This document shows, piece after piece, positions 16,542 to 24,981 of a stretch of 63,040 nt of DNA; positions within the stretch are counted from its first letter, which is position 1; each line of letters starts with the position of its first letter. The notes under the pieces were generated by a model that did no database searches, was not told the origin of the DNA, and was given only the letters and a program-made list of their open reading frames with translations. Source of the stretch: JANNVK01 sp031414415. GTDB taxonomy: Bacteria; Acidobacteriota; Blastocatellia; Pyrinomonadales; Pyrinomonadaceae. The DNA lies in contig JANNVK010000159.1 in the NCBI GenBank assembly GCA_031414415.1, positions 1-63,040 of the forward strand, read 5' to 3'. Made by a program: the position numbers and the translations under genes.

Positions 16542-17501
16542 ATGGAAGATTTCGATTTAATTTTGGATGAAATCCAAAAAATAGGAGATTTTGATACAGT
16601 TGCCTCACTTGCTGATAAAATAAATGTCTCCGCTGCTCAACTTTCAAGAATTAAAAGTAGAAAGTCGCCTTTGTCTGATGAGACGATAGATAAGATATGT
16701 AATTTCTTTAAGAATGACGTAGTTTATGAAGAACAATTGAGAGTAAGATTGAAAAAAATTCAGTCTTCTCCATTAAATATCAAATCTCACGTTTCGCAAG
16801 GTGACGCTTTGGAAGAGTTTCACAATAATTTTTTTTATACACAACGTGGAGAGAAACGTATTATTTGCATCACTTACAGAGATTTGCCGCAAAGCAGAGA
16901 GAAAGGGAAAAATCCGGAATATATTCAGAGAAGTGCTGATGTAATTATCAATAGCGATTTAGTCTGTGGGCTTTTTCAATGTTTCGGACCAATTGACTTA
17001 ATTACAGAAAATTTAACGAAAGCAGCACATCGAAACGACATTGAAGCTAGAGATACTTGGAGCTACATACAAACATTAGCACTTGGAGTTCATGAGATTT
17101 TTAATGCACTAAAAGAAAAAATTGGAAATATAGGAGGGAAAATTGTTTTATACGAGGCTATAGAAGTTCCAGAACTTGTTAAATGTGATATACACTCACG
17201 CTTAATGTATTCGGAAAAGTTGTCTCCTTTAACTGATGATGAGAAAATTCACGGGAGAGGTAAAATCCGAATTGTCCAGTTAATTATTGGAAAAGATGAA
17301 AACAATGTTGAAAGAGAATTTTATATTGAATGCAATACTGATCCCACTTTCCAATCCGCAGTTTCCACGCAATTTTATCCGGTTTTACATTATTGGCGAG
17401 ATACGAAGGGCAATCTGCCAGTTTCTCCAATAGAACTAAAAAGTTTTGTCGCCAAATTGCCTGGCGGACACACTTATATTCCGTGGAAGATTTATATTTA
17501 A
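16542..17501 (+). CDS. HTH regulator with unknown C-terminal domain
   Basis: A 319-residue cytosolic protein. The N-terminus (about residues 5-55) is a Cro/XRE-like helix-turn-helix: DTVASLADKINVSAAQLSRIKSRKSPLSDETIDKICNFF. After it, about 230 residues match no family I recognise. They include acidic patches and a conserved-looking GRGKIRIVQLIIG. No catalytic motif is visible. It starts the plus-strand arm of the divergent locus and is followed 72 bp later by the kinase gene. It may sense a ligand and control both arms through the TAGGA boxes. Confidence 0.6.
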   Translation: MEDFDLILDEIQKIGDFDTVASLADKINVSAAQLSRIKSRKSPLSDETIDKICNFFKNDVVYEEQLRVRLKKIQSSPLNIKSHVSQGDALEEFHNNFFYTQRGEKRIICITYRDLPQSREKGKNPEYIQRSADVIINSDLVCGLFQCFGPIDLITENLTKAAHRNDIEARDTWSYIQTLALGVHEIFNALKEKIGNIGGKIVLYEAIEVPELVKCDIHSRLMYSEKLSPLTDDEKIHGRGKIRIVQLIIGKDENNVEREFYIECNTDPTFQSAVSTQFYPVLHYWRDTKGNLPVSPIELKSFVAKLPGGHTYIPWKIYI

Positions 17502-17573
17502 CTACTGGCAACCTTGATTGATTCAAAGTTTTTTTTAAGATAGTATCGCTAACAAAAAGAAAATCTTCAATTT

Positions 17574-20087
17574 ATGAATGTTGGCGAAACTTACAAAGAT
17601 TACTTTATCAAAAAGAAGCTAGGTCGAGGTGCTAATGCAGAAGTTTGGCTTGCTGAAAAAGAAGGGGCGGAATTTGCTTTAAAATCACTGTTAGTAAAGG
17701 GTAATGAAGGGATTGATAAAACTAAGTTTGATAAGGAAGTGAGTTCCTGGAAGAAAGCTAACGGACATCCTAATATTCTCACAATACATGAAAAATTCAT
17801 GGAACGCGGGAAGTATATTATTGTCATAGACTATGCGGAAGGCGGTTCACTTAAAAATAAAATACTTCCACCTAATGAGGCACTTAAATTATTTATTCAA
17901 ATTCTCAGTGGTATTCAGCATCTCCACAAATTAAATATTGCTCATCGTGATATTAAACCGGATAACATCTTATTAAAAGAAAATATTCCGTGTTTAGGTG
18001 ATTTCGGTTTAGCAAGGGATTTAAACCTTACCCAAAGTAATGTCCCTGGAGGTTCGGAAAACTATCTTTCACCTGAGTTAGCTGATGCCTTTACTAAGCG
18101 TCAAAAGGATTATCCTCGAACGTTTCATGACGATTTATGGGCAATTGCCACGACTTTTTATCATCTGACAACGTCAGATTATCCAACATATCTTTTAGAT
18201 ACAAATGCTACACGATTACCTTTACCTGATAACTTTCCTGATGACTTGATTGATTTTTTTGACAAGACTTTTCAAAAAGAAAAGTCTAATCGTTTTCAGT
18301 CTGCTGAAGAAATGCTGACTTGCCTTAAAGAAATTGAACAAAAGCGTATTGAAGAGGAACAGGTTAAAGAGGAAATAAGGCAACTCGCCAGAGAACAATT
18401 TGAAATAGAATATCGACAGAAACTTGATGATGAAATTATCAGTCTAAATGGGAAATATTGCGATGAAATTGCGGCTCTCAAAGAAATGAATAAAAGTCTT
18501 GAATCTCAGGTTCTTAAACGAGATTCACATATGTCTTCTTGGCAAGAGAGAACAGAAAGCTTCGAGAAAAAGATAAAAACCAGAGATGATGAAATTCTTA
18601 GATTAGAGGGGCAAATAAGCCTGCTTAGTTCGCAAAATTATCTTGAGAAAGAAAAAGAAAAAATTGAAGTAAAATACCGTCAACAATATGGAGAAGAAAA
18701 TTCTAAGTTAGCAAAAGAAAATAAAAGCCTTGTAACAAAAAACTCAAGACTTGAATCGAATGAAAAAGTAGCTGGCGAAGAAATTTTTAAGGCAAGAAAG
18801 AAAATAGATGAACTCAATTTTGAAAAATCTGTAAGAGATACAGAACTTGAGATGCGTGACAAAGAATTATCTGAAAAAAATACTGAAACGGAGAAGTTTA
18901 AGAATTGGTGGCACGAAGAGAGAAGAAAATTAAGTGATTTAGAGGGGAAAAAGTCTCGAAAGTTTTTTTCAGGCTTCGGAAAATTATCATTGATTGGACT
19001 TCTTATAGCAGGGATTTATGGCATTTATAGTTTAATGCCTCCAAGTTATTATCAAATAGCCAATGATTGCCTAGAGAAGAAAGATTTTCAGTGTGCAATT
19101 AATACTTACAACGACGCAATTGTGAAGTTTCCAAAGAATCCCAACTACTATATTAAATTGGGAGATATTTACAGAAATGAAAACTATGAAAAAAAAGATT
19201 TGAATAAATTAATTGAATACTATAGAAAAGCTATTGGAATAGACAATAAACATCTAAAAACTTATTTTGATGTCGGAAACAGCTATAAAATAAAAAATGA
19301 TATTATCAATGCAACCCAAATTTTTGAAGATTACCTGAAATTAAATCAAAATGGTGTAGTTGCCGCAATATATCTTGGTGATATTTATAGCGATGAGAAA
19401 AATGCGAAGAAAAATTATATTGAAGCTCTCAAATTTTATGACAAAGCTATTTCAATAAATCCGAACTATAGCGAATCCTACACAGGTAAAGGAGATATTT
19501 ACAGATATAAATTGGACGATAAAAATCAGAATCAAGAGAAGGCAATTGAACTTTATAAAAAAGCACTTGAAATTGATAAAAAAGACTCATCTGCTTATTT
19601 TGGGCTTGGCTATTCATATAGCGAATTGGGCAAGTATGACGAAGCAATTAAAAATTATGAGGAATGTAATAGATTAAGTGGTGGAGCAAATCTTAATTTG
19701 GCTAAAATCTACCGCGATGAAAAACAAAATTACAAAAAAGCGAAAGAGTTATATGAAAAAGTTCCCGACTCAGTGAATTTGAAGTTTTATCAATTAGGTT
19801 TTTTTTACAGCGATGAGCAAAACACTGAGTTTATTAATAATCAAGAAGCTATAAAGAATTTCAAATTATATTTAGAGAAAGAAAAAGAGAACAACGACAA
19901 AGATGTGGTTTCTCGTAAAGATTATGTTAAAGATAAAATAAAAGAATTAGAAAATAGAATACCAAAAATTAGTTTTCCAACAACTGGTTTATCGAACTTA
20001 AAATCTAACTCGAATAAAATCTACTTGAATTCAAACAGCAATGTGTCTCGAAATGCTAACAGTAATGTTTCGATTTGGAATCGATAA
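17574..20087 (+). CDS. Membrane Ser/Thr protein kinase with coiled coil and TPRs
   Basis: An 837-residue four-part protein. An N-terminal Hanks-type kinase (about 1-260) has a G-x-G loop at 17-19, Lys37, HRD at 124-126, DFG at 143-145 and SPE at 166-168, so it looks active and is of the RD class. A long charged coiled coil (about 255-460) follows. One transmembrane helix lies at about 470-490. At least six TPRs (about 500-800) sit on the far side of the membrane. Topology would put the kinase in the cytosol and the TPRs in the periplasm. The FHA gene follows after 5 bp. The TPRs may sense or scaffold the exported hydrolases; this is inference. Confidence 0.85.
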   Translation: MNVGETYKDYFIKKKLGRGANAEVWLAEKEGAEFALKSLLVKGNEGIDKTKFDKEVSSWKKANGHPNILTIHEKFMERGKYIIVIDYAEGGSLKNKILPPNEALKLFIQILSGIQHLHKLNIAHRDIKPDNILLKENIPCLGDFGLARDLNLTQSNVPGGSENYLSPELADAFTKRQKDYPRTFHDDLWAIATTFYHLTTSDYPTYLLDTNATRLPLPDNFPDDLIDFFDKTFQKEKSNRFQSAEEMLTCLKEIEQKRIEEEQVKEEIRQLAREQFEIEYRQKLDDEIISLNGKYCDEIAALKEMNKSLESQVLKRDSHMSSWQERTESFEKKIKTRDDEILRLEGQISLLSSQNYLEKEKEKIEVKYRQQYGEENSKLAKENKSLVTKNSRLESNEKVAGEEIFKARKKIDELNFEKSVRDTELEMRDKELSEKNTETEKFKNWWHEERRKLSDLEGKKSRKFFSGFGKLSLIGLLIAGIYGIYSLMPPSYYQIANDCLEKKDFQCAINTYNDAIVKFPKNPNYYIKLGDIYRNENYEKKDLNKLIEYYRKAIGIDNKHLKTYFDVGNSYKIKNDIINATQIFEDYLKLNQNGVVAAIYLGDIYSDEKNAKKNYIEALKFYDKAISINPNYSESYTGKGDIYRYKLDDKNQNQEKAIELYKKALEIDKKDSSAYFGLGYSYSELGKYDEAIKNYEECNRLSGGANLNLAKIYRDEKQNYKKAKELYEKVPDSVNLKFYQLGFFYSDEQNTEFINNQEAIKNFKLYLEKEKENNDKDVVSRKDYVKDKIKELENRIPKISFPTTGLSNLKSNSNKIYLNSNSNVSRNANSNVSIWNR

Positions 20088-20092
20088 AAATT

Positions 20093-20941
20093 ATGATTAA
20101 AGAACTTTGGAAAAAAGCAAACGAAAAACTTGAACCAGTCAGAGAATTTATTGACGGTGAAGATAAGCTTGTAATTGAGCCTATTGTCCGCAAAAGAACC
20201 GATTCGGAACAGCGGTTTGACCAACTTCTAGAAAATATTAAAAGAAAGGCAATAGACAGAAAAATAATTAGAATCGCTGGAGAAATGTATTTGCCAAGTG
20301 TCTATAAAATCTATTTAAGTTCTGAGGATTTTAGTAGTTTGTTGGATTCTGAGAAAAAATTTGTTGAAAAGAAATTAAAAGAACTTATCTTAGCAAAAGC
20401 AAAAGACCTTGCCGGAGAGTCAAAATTAACTACCGAAAAAATTGAAGTAAAAATTTACGAAGATGGGACTCTTTCAACAAACGAAATTGAGGTAAGAAAT
20501 TCTGACAACATTGACGATACCGTCGAGTTAGGCGAACTATTATATAACCAATCAGATAAGACAATTGAAACGCCAATCGGAACAATTGACGTTGACATAG
20601 TTGATTTTGAGCCGCTCTACTATTTGGAAGTTTGGGAAAATCAAAAGAAAGTGGAAGAGTTTCCTATCTTGAAGAATCAAATAACCATTGGACGTGACAC
20701 AAAAGATAAAGTAGCAAATATTCGTCTAAAAACAGAAGACAAACAAATCAGTAGTTTGCACACCGCGATAAAATTCAAATCAAAATCCGATATTGTTGTC
20801 GAAGCCTTACATAAAAATATTACGAAAGTTGGGAAAGTTGTTATTTCAAATGGCAAACCTGATTTTCCCGATGAAACGAAACTTAAAAAGGACGATGAAA
20901 TTCAGATCTTTGGATTTAAGATAAAGTTGCGTTTTGACTGA
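20093..20941 (+). CDS. FHA-domain protein with DUF3662/FhaA-like N-terminus
   Basis: The 282-residue product starts at the ATG at 20093, five bases after the kinase stop. The N-terminal half (about 1-130) resembles the FhaA N-terminal domain (LPSVYKIYLSSEDF, then ITxxxxVKIYEDGTLSTNEIEV). The C-terminal half (about 190-282) is FHA-like, with TIGRDTKDKVANIRL, SSLHTAIKF and a final IQIFGFKIKL. FHA domains bind phosphothreonine, so it is the natural partner of the adjacent kinase. The classic FHA NG motif is replaced by HKNITKVG, a slight departure. It is cytosolic. Confidence 0.75.
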   Translation: MIKELWKKANEKLEPVREFIDGEDKLVIEPIVRKRTDSEQRFDQLLENIKRKAIDRKIIRIAGEMYLPSVYKIYLSSEDFSSLLDSEKKFVEKKLKELILAKAKDLAGESKLTTEKIEVKIYEDGTLSTNEIEVRNSDNIDDTVELGELLYNQSDKTIETPIGTIDVDIVDFEPLYYLEVWENQKKVEEFPILKNQITIGRDTKDKVANIRLKTEDKQISSLHTAIKFKSKSDIVVEALHKNITKVGKVVISNGKPDFPDETKLKKDDEIQIFGFKIKLRFD

Positions 20942-21124
20942 ATGTTTAGATTGAGTTCTGAACTTGCCTTTCAAATAAAACAGTCTTCTCAATCCATTTG
21001 GTTATGGAGCGAGTCATCGTCAGCCATTCTTTGTAGATCGCAAAAGATTTTTCCGTGTCCTCGAAAACTTCGCCGTATTTGTCTTTCGTATGGACTTTTT
21101 CGATTGAGACTTGATATTGAAGTA

Positions 21125-21160
21125 GAAAAAAAGACACTGCTTGGATTTCAAACAGTGTCT
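21125..21160 (-). terminator. Terminator of the ClpA/C-like gene
   Basis: Arms AGACACTG (21132-21139) and CAGTGTCT (21153-21160) form a perfect 8-bp stem. On the minus strand it is followed by seven T residues. It lies 26 bp beyond the clp stop. Confidence 0.75.
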
Positions 21161-21185
21161 CTATGTTATGTCAATCAATTCAAAC

Positions 21186-23465
21186 CTAATTCAAACTAAA
21201 CCCATCAGCTTGTTTGACCACAATTTCTCCATCGACTGCATCGACTGAAAATCTTGAGGCGGTTTTCCAGAGGTTTGTGATTGGGAGTTTTACCTTTTCG
21301 TCGATGTGGCGTTTGAGGAATCTGGCACCGTAGGCGTTGCTGAATCCTTTTTCCGTCAGAGCGTCTAAGGCGGCTTCGGTGATTTCGATGAACTTTCCTT
21401 GTTTTTCGGAATGTTTCTTGAGTTTGTTGAGATAGATTTTCGCGATGTCGCGGACTTCATCCATCGCAAGCGGCGAGAAGACGACGATTTCGTCGATTCG
21501 ATTGCGAAACTCAGGTGAAAATCTGCCTTCAGCGGCTTTCATTACTTCGCCTTTGATTTGCTTGACATCGCCGAGAGTTTTCTTCCCGAATCCGAGTGGT
21601 TTTTCGAATTTTTTGAAGCTCTCAGAACCCAAATTTGAAGTCATAATCACGATTGCGTCTGAAAGATATACTTTTTTCCCGCGTCCATCGGTCAGCCAAC
21701 CTTCGTCGAATGCTTGCAAGAAAAGATTCATCAAATATGGTGATGCTTTTTCTACTTCGTCAAGCAATAAAACGGTATATGGATTTTCGCGGAGCTGTTC
21801 GGTGAGAATTCCACCGCGTTCGCTGCCGACAATTCCACGCGGCATTCCGATAAGTTTTTCAACGCCAATCGTGCCTTCGCCGTATTCGCTCATATCGATG
21901 CGAACCATTTTTTCTTCGTCGCCAAACATAAATTCGGCAACAGCTTTCGCCAATTCGGTTTTTCCAACGCCAGTTGGTCCGAGGAATAACAAAACGCCAT
22001 CTGGTTTGTAATGATTGTCTTTCATCGGACCTTTATTGACGCGAAGTCTTTGTGCAACCGCCGCGACAGCCTCTTTTTGCCCAATTACGCGATGTCGCAA
22101 ATCGTCTTCCATAGTCGCAAAACGATCGTTCGTATCACGATAAATCATATCAGTCGGAATTTGCGATTGTTGCGAAATTACTTGGATAATATGCTCGGGT
22201 TTGACGACCATCGAAGTCGGTTCGTTGATTTCCACTTTGACCGAAGCAGTATCGAGCCAGCCGATTGCTTTATCCGGTAAGTGTAAATTACGGATATATT
22301 TAGGCGACATTTCGAGTGCAGTATTTATCGCTTCATCAGAAATTGTGACCGAATAATTTTTCTCGAGTCGTGGACGCAAACCAAACAAAATTTCGCGTGT
22401 TTCAGCAATTGTCGGCTCATCGACTTTTACAAGCCGAAAACGTCTCGCAAGTGCTTCGTCTTCGCCGATATATTCTTTGTATTCAGTAATTGTGGTTGCA
22501 CCAATAATGCGAATTTCGCCGCGTGCGAGTGCAGATTTGAACATATTTCCTGCATCTGAACTGCTTCCCATCGCCGAACCTGCACCGATAATTGTGTGTG
22601 CTTCGTCGATAAAAAGTATCAAATTATCGCGTTCTTTAACTTCGTCAATAATACCTTTAATGCGTTCTTCAAACATTCCGCGAAGCATTGTTCCAGCGAC
22701 CAAACCGCCCATTTGAAGCTGAACGATGTGTGCATTTCGTAATCTTGCCGGAACTTTTTCAGGCTCGAGTTCGATCATTCTCGCCAAACCTTCAGCAACC
22801 GCAGTTTTGCCAACTCCAGGTTCGCAAACCAACATCGGCGAATTTGAACGCTCTTTGTGGCAGAGAATTTCGATCATTTGGCGAATTTCAGTTTCGCGTC
22901 CAATTACTTGCGGAAATTTATCTTCGCGAGCGAGTTTATTGAGTGAAACTCCAAAATGTTTTAAGTAAGACGGCAATTCATATTTTTTGCGATTTCTTTC
23001 TTCTTCTTTTTCGCGATCACGAATTTGAACACGTGCAAGTTCGGCAGTTTCTTCAAATCCAATACCGAGATTTTGCAAAATTTCGTTTAAAATACTTTTT
23101 TCATCGGTTGAAAGAACGTAAAAAATATCGCTTGCGTCAATTATTCTACGACCTTGCGAGCGTGCTCTGTCCATCGATTTTTTGAAGAGTTCGGTTGTTT
23201 CCGGTGCAATTCTAAAACCTTTGCCGACGTGAGCTCGACTATGCTCTAAACGTCTTTCAATCAACTGTTTAACCGATTTTGGGTCAACCGTAAGTTCGTG
23301 CATCATGGTGCCGAAAAGTTGAGTTTCTTCATTCACCAAGGCGAATAAAACATGCTCGATTGAAACGTAATTTTGATCTCGAGTGCGAGATTCGGTCATC
23401 GCCTGTTCCAAAACACGTCTTCCGCTGTCGCTAAATTTATCTTTATATGCGTCTAAATCTGTCAT
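21186..23465 (-). CDS. ClpA/ClpC-type AAA+ unfoldase
   Basis: A 759-residue two-AAA Clp ATPase. It has an N-terminal Clp repeat domain (about 5-150), D1 with Walker A at 214-221 (CEPGVGKT, with Cys where Gly is usual) and Walker B LILFIDEAH (282-290), and D2 with GPTGVGKT and LLLDEVEKA. There is no ClpB-size middle domain and no obvious UVR motif. An LGFG loop near residue 622, after SNLGSESFKK, resembles the ClpP-docking loop of ClpA/ClpC/ClpX. It therefore probably feeds a ClpP protease encoded elsewhere. It lies downstream of grpE on the same strand with its own ribosome-binding site. Confidence 0.88.
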   Translation of the reverse strand: MTDLDAYKDKFSDSGRRVLEQAMTESRTRDQNYVSIEHVLFALVNEETQLFGTMMHELTVDPKSVKQLIERRLEHSRAHVGKGFRIAPETTELFKKSMDRARSQGRRIIDASDIFYVLSTDEKSILNEILQNLGIGFEETAELARVQIRDREKEEERNRKKYELPSYLKHFGVSLNKLAREDKFPQVIGRETEIRQMIEILCHKERSNSPMLVCEPGVGKTAVAEGLARMIELEPEKVPARLRNAHIVQLQMGGLVAGTMLRGMFEERIKGIIDEVKERDNLILFIDEAHTIIGAGSAMGSSSDAGNMFKSALARGEIRIIGATTITEYKEYIGEDEALARRFRLVKVDEPTIAETREILFGLRPRLEKNYSVTISDEAINTALEMSPKYIRNLHLPDKAIGWLDTASVKVEINEPTSMVVKPEHIIQVISQQSQIPTDMIYRDTNDRFATMEDDLRHRVIGQKEAVAAVAQRLRVNKGPMKDNHYKPDGVLLFLGPTGVGKTELAKAVAEFMFGDEEKMVRIDMSEYGEGTIGVEKLIGMPRGIVGSERGGILTEQLRENPYTVLLLDEVEKASPYLMNLFLQAFDEGWLTDGRGKKVYLSDAIVIMTSNLGSESFKKFEKPLGFGKKTLGDVKQIKGEVMKAAEGRFSPEFRNRIDEIVVFSPLAMDEVRDIAKIYLNKLKKHSEKQGKFIEITEAALDALTEKGFSNAYGARFLKRHIDEKVKLPITNLWKTASRFSVDAVDGEIVVKQADGFSLN

Positions 23466-23620
23466 TTATTCTCCAAATACTCTGCAAAAATGAACAATTT
23501 CCAACATAAATTAGTGTAACATTTTCGGCTCACAAACTTACAAGTTAGAATTTCAAACTTCAAAATAAAACGTAAATCTACTGAAAAATTCAGTAAAAAC
23601 AAAATTGAATTTTTCATAAC

Positions 23621-23648
23621 TTTTTACTTTTGCCTTTTTACTTTTTAC
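23621..23648 (-). repeat. Heptamer tract at the grpE 3' end
   Basis: Four units (TTTTTAC three times, TTTTGCC once) reach into the last codons of grpE. They have the same 7-nt period as the other repeat tracts. The flanking stretch 23466-23620 shows no gene. Confidence 0.6.
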
Positions 23649-24301
23649 TTATCTGAGCCTTTTCCAACTTGAACTTTTGAAGGTCTTAAAAGTTTATCGC
23701 CAAATTTATAACCGCGTTGAAATTCGCCGACAACTTCGCCGTCCTTTTCTGCGTCAACTTCAATCATATCAATCGCTTCGTGAAGCAACGGATCAAATTT
23801 CACACCAATCGAAGGAATTGCCTCAACCCCAACTTCGCGAAGTGCATTTTCAAAACTTCTCGCCGTTCCTTTCACACCGCCGATAAGATTTTCGAATGAT
23901 GAATCTTTCTCAGCGTGTTCAATGCCGAGCGTTAAATTGTCTAAAACTGGAAGAAGCGTTGAAATAAAATTTGCCTGACCTTGTTTCGCACGTTCTTCGA
24001 GAGTTTTCGACAAACGTTGACGCATCTCAGTCGTCTCACGTTCGAGGCGATTTTTTTCTTCATCAAATTTAATCTGAACACCGACAAGTTTGCTTTCCGC
24101 GGCTTGCCGACGTTCAATTTCAGCTTTCAAATCTGTTTCTAACTTAATGATTTCCACCGATTTCACCGGAATCGCTGGTTCTTCGTCGATTTCAACAGTT
24201 ACACGTTCGCCTTCGGTGTTAAAACGCCGTTTGTCTTCAAACTTAATTTCTTCTTCGTTATTAATTTCTTCACTCATCTTCTTTTTCATAAACCACGACA
24301 T
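23645..24301 (-). CDS. grpE: GrpE, nucleotide exchange factor of DnaK
   Basis: A 218-residue cytosolic co-chaperone that releases ADP from DnaK. An acidic N-terminal tail (about 1-50) leads into a long coiled coil (50-120). The GrpE head follows with FENLIGGVKGTARSFENALREVGVEAIPSIGVKFDPLLHEA and the closing EFQRGYKFGDKLLRPSKVQV signature. Length is at the upper end of normal. dnaK and dnaJ are not in the window. Its neighbours are two Clp ATPases, so this is a heat-shock group. Its last codons overlap a heptamer repeat tract. Confidence 0.93.
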   Translation of the reverse strand: MSWFMKKKMSEEINNEEEIKFEDKRRFNTEGERVTVEIDEEPAIPVKSVEIIKLETDLKAEIERRQAAESKLVGVQIKFDEEKNRLERETTEMRQRLSKTLEERAKQGQANFISTLLPVLDNLTLGIEHAEKDSSFENLIGGVKGTARSFENALREVGVEAIPSIGVKFDPLLHEAIDMIEVDAEKDGEVVGEFQRGYKFGDKLLRPSKVQVGKGSDK

Positions 24302-24355
24302 AAAATTGCATGCAGAATTCTAACTTTACTTATGACAGATAACCTATTTTATATC

Positions 24356-24715
24356 CTAAAACTCAAGATTTTTTATTAAAAAATCTATTTCATAATCACT
24401 AATTGTTTCCCTAATTGATTTGTCATAAACGCTTAAAAGATTGACAGTTAGCCGCTCTTCTAATGATTCGACAGTAGTAATTAGTTCAGTTTCAATAAAT
24501 GTAATAACTCTCGCACCACCACTTTTACCTTTCCGTTTACTTGCAATCTTCAAACGGATTTTATAGACATTTCTGCCTAAAGATTCGCCCAGCATTGGGG
24601 TTTCAATTAAATCTTTTTCTAGCTTCTCCAAGTCATCTAAAAAAGACGGAAATTTTTTTAGAAGTGGTTTTGCAGTTTTTCGAAAATGTTTTGTTGTTCT
24701 AACTTCTATTTTCAT
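24356..24715 (-). CDS. RelE-superfamily-like toxin
   Basis: The 119-residue product starts at the ATG complement at 24713-24715 (MKIEVRTTKHFRK), inside the end of the antitoxin gene. The N-terminal TTKHFRKTAKPLLKKFPSFLDDLEKLE and the following YKIRLKIASKRKGKSGGARVITF fit RelE-like mRNA interferases acting on uncharacterised targets, with basic residues before the strand. The C-terminus (SIRETISDYEIDFLIKNL) is family-like. A 17-nt overlap couples it to the upstream gene. Confidence 0.75.
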   Translation of the reverse strand: MKIEVRTTKHFRKTAKPLLKKFPSFLDDLEKLEKDLIETPMLGESLGRNVYKIRLKIASKRKGKSGGARVITFIETELITTVESLEERLTVNLLSVYDKSIRETISDYEIDFLIKNLEF

Positions 24716-24923
24716 TAATAAATTCTGCCAAAGTTGGCAACACTTGCCCAGTTTTTCGAGCTTGCTTAACTTCTGCCAGTGCTTCATTAATGCCAGTTAT
24801 AAAATTAAGTTTGGCTTGCAGTTTAGTGTTTTGCTTAGTAATTGTTTCCCAATCTTTAAAGGGTATAATTACGGAAACTTTTTTCCCTTTTCCATCGATA
24901 CAATATTGAATTTCTTTAATCAT
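24699..24923 (-). CDS. Antitoxin of the RelE-like toxin
   Basis: A 74-residue protein starting IKEIQYCIDGKGKKVSVIIPFKDWETI, a short beta strand and helix typical of RelB/Phd-like DNA-binding antitoxins. A helical C-terminal tail (ALAEVKQARKTGQVLPTLAEFINEN) would wrap the toxin. It lies upstream and overlaps the toxin gene. The pair sits between grpE and clpB, both on the same strand, so it may be read through from the clpB promoter. Confidence 0.75.
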   Translation of the reverse strand: MIKEIQYCIDGKGKKVSVIIPFKDWETITKQNTKLQAKLNFITGINEALAEVKQARKTGQVLPTLAEFINENRS

Positions 24924-24981
24924 AAAATTAGTAAACCTTAATAAAATATTAGCAAAACAAAACGACTTATCATAACTTCTA

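Noticed and set aside
13752..20941. A type VI secretion or phage-tail system, suggested by kinase, FHA and wall hydrolases
   Set aside because: No sheath, tube, baseplate, VgrG, TssM or ATPase gene of such systems is present, and the hydrolases have Sec leaders.
20946..21137. A 63-codon minus-strand reading frame after the FHA gene with protein-like sequence (KYGEVFEDTEKSFAIYKEWL)
   Set aside because: Its start lies in the clp terminator stem, it has no ribosome-binding site and I recognise no family; at most it is a gene remnant.
21445..22011. A 188-codon plus-strand frame opposite the ClpA/C-like gene
   Set aside because: It is the antisense shadow of conserved AAA+ sequence and has Ser/Pro-rich shadow composition and no ribosome-binding site.
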